Positions 1 to 8,099 of a stretch of DNA of 64,000 nucleotides are shown piece by piece. Below the pieces are notes generated by a model that saw only the letters and a list, made by a program, of their open reading frames with translations, was not told where the DNA came from and made no database searches. The stretch covers positions 8,459,710 through 8,523,709 of the forward strand of contig CP136062.1 in assembly GCA_032622095.1 (NCBI GenBank), written 5' to 3'. Position 1 is the stretch's first letter. Every line of letters starts with the position of its first letter. Position numbers and translations under genes: made by a program. This DNA comes from Siphonodentalium dalli (Eukaryota; Mollusca; Scaphopoda; Gadilida; Siphonodentaliidae).

Positions 1-194
1 TTGTTAACCTGGTTTTATATACAGGACATACCAGGTTTCAGCAAGACTAGTGGTGCACACGCAATATAGGATTATGAATACACAGCAGCAATACAAAGGC
101 TAGTTCAGGAGATTTGCCCGCTTTGTTCAAATTAGTTTTAATAATAGAGAACGGATGAAGAAAGGACAGTTGATATTCTCTATATGCCCCTCCC
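1..194. other. No recognisable gene
   Basis: AT-rich sequence without a recognisable element. An open frame at 155-511 on the plus strand begins here, but the repeat partner of its central part (869-1,017) does not keep the frame, so I do not call it a gene. Confidence 0.4.
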
Positions 195-342
195 AACGCG
201 TTTCAGGATGTCAAATTGCTGCAATATTAAATATATGGAACGTGATTTTTATATACCAAATGGGAACCTTGTGCGTAGCAACTGAGGACTCCGTTTGGCA
301 AGTTTGGCCCATGAATGCAGACTTTCAATTTGGGACCCAGAC
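195..342 (+). repeat. Dispersed 148-bp repeat, copy 1
   Basis: This stretch is clearly similar to 869-1,017 in the same orientation. Shared blocks include 'aaatatatggaacgtgat' and 'caatttgggacccagac'. The copies differ by many substitutions and small indels, so the duplication is not recent. The copy-1 frame is open, but copy 2 hits stop codons soon after the 'aaatatatggaacgtgat' block. I therefore read the pair as non-coding repeat, possibly a fragment of a transposable element that I cannot name. Confidence 0.6.
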
Positions 343-603
343 AGTGCAAACAACGCCTTCTGGGGACCAACTGATACATATTACCGAATGGAGACTACCC
401 CGGAATTATAACAGATATGGGCAATATGGAGCTCAATATGATATGGGGTATTGTTCAACTACTGTATGGATTGTGCTGTATTATTTTCGGTCTCTGAGAC
501 CTGATTCCTGATAATGACCCTCATTCCACCCACCCTAATTCTATACAAATACTAAAAGCACCATTACTCTGAGTTCCCGATTCTTTAACATTATTAGTTC
601 ATT

Positions 604-618
604 AATATATATATATAT
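604..618. repeat. (TA)n microsatellite
   Basis: Short run of alternating T and A in otherwise unremarkable AT-rich sequence between the two copies of the 148-bp repeat. Nothing else is recognised in 343-868. Confidence 0.7.
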
Positions 619-868
619 GAATATTCATATGGTACACAACGGAATACTAGATTCCTTCCTTATACATGGGCATGCAGCGTGCTAAAGATACATGCTAAAA
701 TGCATGATGGATCTGTCACGCATCTGGTTGAATAAAACCTCAGTAAACACCCCTTTCAGAGCTTGTTCGTTTACTATAACGAGGTTTTGAAGTGAATCAT
801 GAGTTTGAATGATGCCATGTCTATTTGAGCATCTCGTTTGACTCTCATCCGACAGATATTATTGCGAC

Positions 869-1017
869 AACGTGCTTTGGGATGTAAAATTGCTGTAATA
901 CTAAATATATGGAACGTGATTTATATCTATGGATAGTAGGGACCTTGTATGTGACAACTGAGAACTCAGTTGACACGTGTGGCCCGTGAATGCACACTGT
1001 CAATTTGGGACCCAGAC
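869..1017 (+). repeat. Dispersed 148-bp repeat, copy 2
   Basis: Diverged direct copy of 195-342, offset by about 675 bp. It carries the same 'aaatatatggaacgtgat' and 'caatttgggacccagac' blocks. The open frame seen in copy 1 is interrupted here. Confidence 0.6.
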
Positions 1018-1849
1018 TGAATGTCCCTTGTAAAAATTGGTCAAGAAAAACTCCGGTTATGAGCACAGGTCAAACGCAAACCGGCTGTAAAATTTCACTC
1101 GTTCGAGATGGTGTCCGCTAAACTGGGTCAATAAGTTCGGTTTTTACACCGACTTTCGCTTAAAAAACACGCTCAGCGGTAAGTAGAATATATATTATAC
1201 ATCAATAGAAGCGGAATTGTTTACTGACCCACCCAAACCTGTCATGCCACATCACGGCATCGTATCTCTCGTATTTATTGAAAAATTCAGTTTTATAAAC
1301 CAGGAAGGAAATTGAAATTTTCCAAACGCAGCCATGTTGTACGAGTCTGCTATGAGTACTATGTATATTTGTTAAGCAACACATATATAGTTATAAAAAT
1401 TGAATAAATACACAAAGACTGAATTAGCACGAATGCCGATTGCCATCTTACCGTCACCTCCATGTGCAGATACATAATAATTATTGGCGAGAAGTCAGGT
1501 GATGATTTCGTTAAACATAAATACAAGTATATTAATAAAGTTATATTTATATGTCCCTGGTCCATATATAATATATAATATTTACACATATTTAGGTTTT
1601 GACGAGTACATGAGTGTCGATTGGACTGTGGGGGTTGATTAATCAATATTGGAGTTAGCACGGAATTGTCTACAATCATGGAACTTGGTATTATTACATT
1701 TAACATTTGACGGATACATTGATAACGTTGATTTGACCAAAAGAGATTTGAATATAGTTCTTGATGTGAGCTTTCTTAAATTTTTGTGGAAGCTAGACCA
1801 GATTTTGATGACCGAAAAAACCGGAAGTTCAGAGAAAAATGATGTTTTA
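1018..1849. other. AT-rich spacer, no gene recognised
   Basis: Only short, low-complexity open frames are present (for example 1,359-1,706 minus and 1,649-1,858 plus). None matches a family I know. The last 200 bp may be 5' sequence of the decayed LINE that follows, since a plus-strand frame leads into it, but the peptide there lacks recognisable motifs. Confidence 0.4.
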
Positions 1850-2668
1850 TGTGTTTAAGGGATCAGGGAATAATGATATGTTTGAAGTCATACACAGAAC
1901 ATTTATAAGACACATTCTCCATCTGAGGTCGTCTACCCCCAATTATATGTTATATGGCGAGAGTGGTAGGCTGCATATTGAATACACAATCAACTTGCGT
2001 ATTGCGAAATATTGGATGAAAATTAAGAATATGAACCAGAACAGATTTTGCAAAATTTTGTATTTACTATCCCTGAAAGTATGCGGTGCTTCGTCAGTGA
2101 ACTTTCAGTGGATAGAAAAAATATAGAACATCCTAACAGATTGTAGACAGATTCATCTGTGGAACATGGAGAATATTTCATGTCCAAAAAAATTAACACC
2201 ATATTTCAAATGCAGTTTAAATAGTAAATTCCGAACCATCTGGTTATCTGATATAGAACATTATAGCAGAGGTAACACTTATAAGATTTGTATACATGAC
2301 ATACATTTCGAAAGATACCTGAACTGTTTGGATACCAAGAATAGAATAACTCTGTGCCAATCAGAACCAGTGACCACCATCTGCCTATAGAGAAATGACT
2401 GTTGAACGAAACAACAGTTACTGTACTTCGTAGACTGTGTCCCCTGTGCCATAAACGTCAAATGAAATGCATTATTTGATGGAATGTGAATGTTTAGATG
2501 AGCCTGATGAGGCTGGAAATCGGTTCATGTTTAAGAAATTTACAAGTATAGAACATGCGACTATTGGTATTCTAGACGACATACTAAATTTGAAAGACGT
2601 AATTTCCTTACGTAGACTCTGCTCTTTTATCCGACTGATTAACCTTAAGTTGGATGCCAGTGATTAAA
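1850..2668 (+). pseudogene. Decayed LINE ORF2 C-terminus (post-RT region)
   Basis: Four plus-strand open pieces in different frames (1,839-2,126, 2,166-2,390, about 2,370-2,460, 2,467-2,667) line up in order with the C-terminal part of a non-LTR retrotransposon polyprotein. Landmarks seen in order are 'TPNYMLYGESGR' followed by 'YWMKIKN', then a 'W' block, then 'FRTSDHHLPIE' (about 2,360-2,392), then 'LCPLCHK' and 'HYLMECE' (about 2,435-2,495). The last two form the cysteine/histidine motif near the end of many marine-invertebrate LINE proteins. At least three frameshifts or stops separate the pieces, so the element is dead. The catalytic reverse transcriptase part is absent, as expected of either truncation or heavy decay. 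The clade is uncertain. The domain assignment rests on my memory of this conserved C-terminal pattern. Confidence 0.7.
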
Positions 2669-2694
2669 GTACATAGTTGTGGTTGTTGTTGTTT

Positions 2695-3025
2695 TAGTTG
2701 TTGTGAATGGTGGTGATGATGATGCCGATGAAGGGATTATGATGTGTTAACAAGGAGGGCGACGACGATGATGATGATGCTGATGATGATGATGGTTATG
2801 ATGATGAAGCTTATGATAATGATGGTGGTGATGTAACGCTAATGGTGATTATGTCATTGATGATGATGATGTTTCAATGATAATGACGACGATGATGATG
2901 ATGACGATGATGGTGATGACAACAACAATGAAGTCGACAACGACGACAAGTACGACGACGACGATGACGATGATGACGATGATGATGACGATGGTGATGA
3001 TGATGAAGATGAAGGTGACGATGAA
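2695..3025. repeat. (GAT/GAC)n trinucleotide microsatellite
   Basis: Imperfect trinucleotide repeat made of gat, gac and ggt units, purine-rich on the plus strand. Read on the minus strand it gives a serine-rich open frame (2,854-3,117) that is a by-product of the repeat. It lies directly after the LINE C-terminus relic and before the 3' end of the minus-strand LINE. Confidence 0.9.
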
Positions 3026-3129
3026 GACGTTTGGGAGGTCACTGTATATTTTGTAAATAAATACTTTTCGTTATTCTGTCCATCCTTTGTATATAATTTT
3101 GTTTTCTCAATATCCATTCTTGTTATTTA

Positions 3130-3408
3130 ATTGGATCAGAGAATAAAGCAATTCACAAGCGATGTCACTGCGTTGTCTCGTTCTACTGCTTGTTGTGTGG
3201 AAATATGAGATAAATTCATTTGGTTGTGCATTATAATGCCAGTCATGTATAAATAGTGAAACGTGTAGTTTATATAGATCTTCAAATTTAAGGATGTTCT
3301 CTGATTTGAATAGAGGACTGGTGTGGCTGTTGTATTTTTTTCTGCAGATAACTCGTATTGCTCGTTTCTGTAATTTAAACAGTTTACTGGTTAGTGATAC
3401 ATGTCCCC
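3130..3408 (-). pseudogene. Minus-strand LINE relic, 3' segment
   Basis: Read on the minus strand from about 3,408 to 3,130 there is an uninterrupted frame beginning W-G-H-V. It contains the pattern 'KLQKRAIRVIC', 'HTSPLFK' and 'FEDLYKLH', which is typical of the region after the thumb of jockey/CR1-type reverse transcriptases. It joins in frame with the minus-strand segment that begins at 4,333 when the intervening insertion and one ATAT copy are ignored. It is thus the C-terminal end of the same element. Confidence 0.8.
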
Positions 3409-3412
3409 ATAT
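3409..3412. repeat. Target-site duplication ATAT (left)
   Basis: The four bases ATAT here and at 4,333-4,336 flank the nested plus-strand LINE. Counting only one copy restores the reading frame of the interrupted minus-strand LINE, which supports these boundaries. Confidence 0.65.
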
Positions 3413-4332
3413 ATCGCTGATATCCGATCATGGATGACAATCAACTTCCTAAAATTGAATGCAGATACAACTGAAATAATATATATTGGTTTGCGACAGC
3501 AACTTTCAAAATGTTCAACATAGTCTCAATATTGAAGGAAGTGTTGTCTCGCCATCCAGCACAGTGCGCAACCTCGGATATTTCTTGGATGAGAACCTGT
3601 CTGCTGAAAAACACATCGAGCAAGTGTGCAGGTCCTCGTATTACCATCTTAGAAATATCAGCAGGGTGCGGAATGTTATCGACGTCGAGACCACAAAACA
3701 GCTAGTACATGCCTTTGTTACCAGTCGGCTGGACTACTGCAATTCTCTGTTGTACGGCTGCAACCAGTCCATCTTGGACAAAATCGAAAATGTGCAGAAA
3801 TCTGCATCACGAATTATTTTTATGAGCCGTAAATATGATCATGACACGCCATTATTGCGCGAGCTCCACTGGTTACCTCCGAGGGAACGGATTGAATTCA
3901 AAATTTTGAAATTAACGCACAAGTGTCTGAATAGCGAGGCCCCATCATACTTGGCAGACTTGATTTCTCGATATGTTCCTCCGCGGCCTCTGCGATCTGA
4001 AAGTTCTCACAGCCTTGTGTTTGTACCGGGTGACCTCGTAACAGCTGGTGATCGGGCCTTTTCCGTGGCTTCACCATTTCTCTGGAATAAATTGCCTGCT
4101 CAGTTGAGGACACCCCAGTCGCTCAAAATGTTCACGTCTAAACTTAAAATGCATCTGTTTCAACGTGTGTATCATCCGATCAACTGATGGTAGCCAGATG
4201 AGCAGCTCATTGTTCATAATTGATATTTCTTAGTATGTTCTAATCATCATTATATTTGTATTGATGTAAAGCCTAAGAGCTCTATGAGGATTTACGGCTT
4301 TAAACTAAATTTATTATTTATTATTATTTATT
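3413..4332 (+). mobile_element. 5'-truncated L2/CR1-like LINE nested in another LINE
   Basis: The insert opens with a reverse transcriptase palm/thumb fragment: 'IRSWMTINFLKLN' then 'TTEIIYIG' at about 3,424-3,493. After a one-base frameshift near 3,510 a long frame (3,486-4,187) continues with 'VRNLGYFLDENLS', 'LVHAFVTSRLDYCNSLLYG' and 'LLRELHWLPPRERIEFKIL'. It ends with the 'GDRAFSVASPFLWNKLP' and 'FTSKLKMHLF' blocks. This order is diagnostic of the C-terminal part of L2/CR1-group reverse transcriptases. The catalytic FADD box is upstream of the truncation. A 3' UTR follows the stop at 4,187 and finishes in a ttattattta-type simple tail at about 4,309-4,332, as usual for this group. ATAT flanks on both sides look like a target-site duplication. 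The frameshift makes it non-functional, though the long open frame says it is fairly young. Confidence 0.88.
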
Positions 4333-7044
4333 ATATCTGGATTACGTACAATAAGTGACTATGGATTAATGCATGATATAGGGATTTTAATGCACGTGTC
4401 AAGATATTTTTCACTCTGTGTATGCAGCAGATCGCTTTTGATATTTTGGATGCAATGTTCTCGACGTGGGATGTAAGTTTAAGGTTTTCGTCCATTCGCA
4501 CACCAAGAAACTTTACTGATGTTTCAGTATTTCTATTACTAACACATAGTAATGCTTTGCCATTGAAGGTTAGGTTAATCTGAGAAGTCTTGTGGTCGTT
4601 ATTTGGGTGGTGCATCAGCATATATCTACATAAATTTTGTCTATAGTTATCTTCAGCTTGTTACTGCAACACCAATCATACAATTTACATAATTCTGAGT
4701 TGGCTGTAGTGGTAAGAATTTTCATGTTAGAATCGGTAGTATATAAAGTTGTGACATCCGCGAAAGATAGTGTATTTAGGCGTGCGGCTTCGGGTAGGTC
4801 ATTGACGTACAGTAACAATATTGTGGGTCCAAGAACTATCCGTGTGGGACACCACATGGAATGCTCTTATATGAGGATTTGTGGTCATTAAAATCTACAA
4901 ATTGACGTCTATTTGCGAGGTAGCTTCTAAACCAAGACAAGAATATCCCTTACGCCGTAAAACTGCGGTTGAGTTGTTGTATGCGATTTTAGAAAACCGT
5001 ATTTATGCTCATATAGAAGATCGAACTTAGTTTAAAAAGACGTTAATCGTTTCGACATAAGTTTTTCCAATATCTTTGAAAATGAAGGTAGAATACTTAT
5101 TGGTCGATAATTATTAAATAATTTTGAGTCTCCATTTTTGAAAATTGGTATAACTTTGGTTGTTTTAACAGATGTGGGGAAAATACCATTTGCAAATGAT
5201 AAGTTGAATATATGTCTGAGGGGCGAAGCTATATTAGAAATAGTTCCCTTTATCGATTTGGTTGAAATTCCGTGACCATCTGTACGAAATTATATTGATG
5301 TTCATTTTTAAGGTAGTCTCTAAAATCTGTGGATGTTTTAGAGTCGATATTGTTACGGGTAGATTCACATATGCCAACAAAGAATTCGTTAAATGTCTCA
5401 CCTACTTCCGTTATTCCTATTTGTAAAGTATGCCGGATTTCGTGGCAAAGGCTTTTTACTTCTTATTAGGTCCCCTAGAATCCCCCATGTTTTCCTTATA
5501 TTCTGTTTATTTTCATCCATAATAATTTCATAGTATCGACTTTTAGTAGCACGCTTAATTTTATTTAATAGACTGCAGTAAATCTTGTATTTCTCAATGT
5601 TAGCATCGCTGGGGTTCTTGGGTTTGAGTTTGTATAGTTTCTGTTTTGTTATTGAAGAGTTTAACATCCAGAAGTCATCCAAGGCATTCGTTTTGTGTAT
5701 CGGTTTTTATTGTGCATGCGTGTTACTGGAAATACATCGTTAAAGGCACTAAAGTAGATACTTAAGAAATTGTCGTACGCTTCATTTGGGGATTCAGAAT
5801 TAATTACCTCGTCAAAATTTGTAGAACTAAGGATTGTCTTTATCCTATCTATGTTGGATGAACTGAAATGTCTCCTAGTTTGAGTTGTCAGTTTTAGTGT
5901 TATTATCCAAATCCTTAACCGCAAAAATTGCGAAGTGGCCCGATATGTCAGTTAGCAAGATTCCACATTGGAATTTGCTTGGGTGGTTCGTAAATATGTT
6001 ATCAATTAGTGTTGCCGTATAATTCGCAACTCTTGTTGGTTTGGATATAAGAGGCAGGAAACCGTCACTAAAAAGGTTTTCTAAAAATGTGTTCGTTTGT
6101 GTGTGATTCTTAAAATTTAATAAATTTATATTTGTGTCACACAGGGGGGGGGGGGGGTCGGAAAAAAATTTCAGGCACATATGGCATTTTTTCCCTTTCG
6201 ATCATTTTTTGTAACCACCCACCCCCACCGCCAATTTTTTTTCCGTTTTCGGCAGTTTTTTCCGACCATTTTTTGACACCCACCCCCTTTTAGCACTAAA
6301 ACATAGATTTGCGGGGGGAATTCACTGTAAACAGCTGTATATGAATTTCTGTGCATACTATTTATCATGGATGTTAACATGGACATGTAAATAGGAATGA
6401 GTCATTTTAGGTCATTCGGCCAAAAAAACATGGCTGCCAGCGGCCATCTTGGATTTCAAAATTTGCAACAAAATACAACACGATAACTGCCTGCAGTCAG
6501 TTTACATTTAGAATTACATTATTTCTCTCATCCAAAGTGGGTTTGAAGCCCAACTCATTGCCAAAACACTAAAAAACAAGCAGGAAATTTTTTTGTTAGT
6601 TGCGGAAAAAATTGCTTGTTGGTGGCTTTGACCATCCTTTATATCATAGTTAATATAATTATGTATTTTTAAAATTTCGGAAATTCCCATGATATCATAG
6701 GGATTGCCTTTGTCATGGTATGTCGACACTAATTCACAAAACGAATCAAAGTTAGCCGTCAGACTTCTTATATTCAAATGCATGACTGAAAGTCCAGCTT
6801 TGTGGGCGTTAGATTTAAATTGCAGTTGACATATCGATATATATGGGCATGTTTGTTCATACATTGACAAAATAGATTTTATCTCTTCAGCATGAAGTTT
6901 TGAGAGATGATATTTATCTAGCTCCTGTATTTCGTCTAATGTTATTCTATTGGTAGTCGTAGACATAATTGATTGATGTGCATAATTGGACCAAGGACAT
7001 AATAATAATGTTACTAAGCAAACACAGCAAAATACCCAATGCAA
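4333..7044 (-). pseudogene. Minus-strand jockey/CR1-like LINE relic (endonuclease + RT)
   Basis: Read from 7,044 downward on the minus strand, pieces of one ORF2 appear in order. An apurinic-type endonuclease start is seen ('LSVMHLNIRSLTANFDSF', about 6,810-6,735, then 'DIMGISE'). The endonuclease end follows ('NINLLNF', 'TATLIDNIFTN', 'LLTDISGHFAIF', about 6,130-5,925). A linker comes next (5,398-5,924), then RT palm blocks 'VIPIFKNGD', 'NNYRPIS' and 'SKILEKL' (about 5,160-5,060). A basic block with 'GIVLGPTILLLYVNDLP' follows at about 4,850-4,780, and the catalytic region reads 'FADVTTLY' at 4,750-4,770. It finishes with 'SVKFLGVRMDENLKL' and 'SLYHALIHSHLLY' before the nested insertion at 4,333. 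Multiple frameshifts, the D-to-V change in the FADD box, D-to-G in the endonuclease DHFP-like motif and the nested insertion show it is inactive. The middle of the endonuclease (between about 6,640 and 6,141) is replaced by unrelated sequence. Confidence 0.87.
6141..6640. other. Unrelated sequence replacing the LINE endonuclease middle
   Basis: Between the endonuclease N-terminal piece and its C-terminal piece lies about 500 bp with no homology to the domain. It includes a 12-13-base G run at about 6,146-6,158, C-rich 'cccacccccaccgcc' sequence and a 'catggctgccagcggccatcttgg' type segment that contains an inverted repeat (gctgcc/ggcagc-like core). No terminal inverted repeats are evident. 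It could be an inserted fragment of another repeat combined with a deletion of roughly 70-90 codons. Confidence 0.45.
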
Positions 7045-7619
7045 AAGCAGTCACATACATTGACATTATTGAACAACACCTGTACATCAATTGATGCAGG
7101 GGTGGGCTGGAAATAACAGTAAACCATCAATCACTTCAAGTTTTATGCTTGTTGAATTCACTGTAGGTGGTTAGAACTCGTTTGTGTATTTATCATTCAT
7201 GTCTTAAGTGCGCATTAAATTATTAAATGGTGAATACACAACTCCAAAGTCACTTTAATGTAGGCTTAGTATGCGCATGCAATGTGCAATGCGTTGCGAG
7301 GGAGATCACTCTACATCTGAAACGTGACAATGTACTTTAACTAGATCGCGACCTATTGTATGTATTTTGCTGACACAAAGTTATAACTTTTATTGTGATA
7401 TCGAATGTTGATCAATTGGAACTGAATAGGTTGATCATCATGCTTGGTATGTCGGTCAGATTGAGGACGATCATTTGTCACCGTAGTCACGAGTATCACG
7501 GGAAAATTAAGGATGAAAAAAAAAAACACTGACATGATTATATCAAACTAGATCATCTGACAAATTCGGAAGTCACTGTAAAGGATACATTTATGCTATG
7601 TTCTTTAAGTCTAGAAATA
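7045..7619. other. No gene recognised
   Basis: Sequence 5' (on the minus strand) of the LINE ORF2 relic. It may contain the element's 5' part, but no ORF1-like motif is legible. A 12-bp palindrome catcaattgatg lies at 7,085-7,096. Nothing else stands out. Confidence 0.4.
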
Positions 7620-8056
7620 TGTGACCCGCCATATCAAATCCAGTCGTAAGTCGGGATTTATTTACCCTGTGCCAATGCATTCTCTTATATATGCGAGTCG
7701 ACCGCAGGTCGCCTCGCATATATAAGAGAATGCATTGGCCTAACAATTTTTTAAAATAAATTTTTAGGACATAAAATAAAAAAAACACCCATTACCCTGC
7801 AGGGAGCCCCACACATATATAGAAGCATATAGAAGAGTGTCGTCTGCTCATGTTTGTCTGGGGCTCTGTATGGGTGAAATTATAAAATTATTAAAGAATA
7901 CAAGAAAAAATTATTAAAATTGTAAAAAATTGTTAGACCAATGCATTCTCTTATATATGCGAGGCGACATATGGTCGACTCGCATATATAAGAGAATGCA
8001 TTGGCACAGGGTAAAACAATCCCGATTTACGACTGGATTTGATATGGCGGGTCACA
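7620..8056. mobile_element. 437-bp MITE with TA target site and hairpin ends
   Basis: The element begins 'tgtgacccgccatatcaaat' and ends with its reverse complement. The terminal inverted repeat extends about 50 bp as unique sequence and then runs into a ~68-bp self-complementary hairpin at each side (7,672-7,740 and 7,939-8,006). These hairpins have the arms 'ccaatgcattctcttatata' and its complement. TA dinucleotides at 7,618-7,619 and 8,057-8,058 fit a Tc1/mariner-type TA target duplication. The inside has no coding capacity, so it must have been moved by a transposase supplied elsewhere. Relics of the same family are at 14,143-14,363 and 19,060-19,290. Confidence 0.85.
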
Positions 8057-8099
8057 TATATCATGTCGGATGTATGATACGATTTGCTGTATTCCGTTT

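Noticed and set aside
155..511. 118-codon plus-strand open frame
   Set aside because: No recognisable domain, and the related copy at 869-1,017 carries stops in the same frame.
2854..3117. Serine-rich minus-strand frame
   Set aside because: It is the complement of a GAT/GAC microsatellite.
3511..3705. Overlapping open frames within the nested LINE (3,511-3,705 plus, 3,898-4,113 minus, 3,441-3,647 minus)
   Set aside because: They are shadows of the reverse transcriptase frame at 3,486-4,187.
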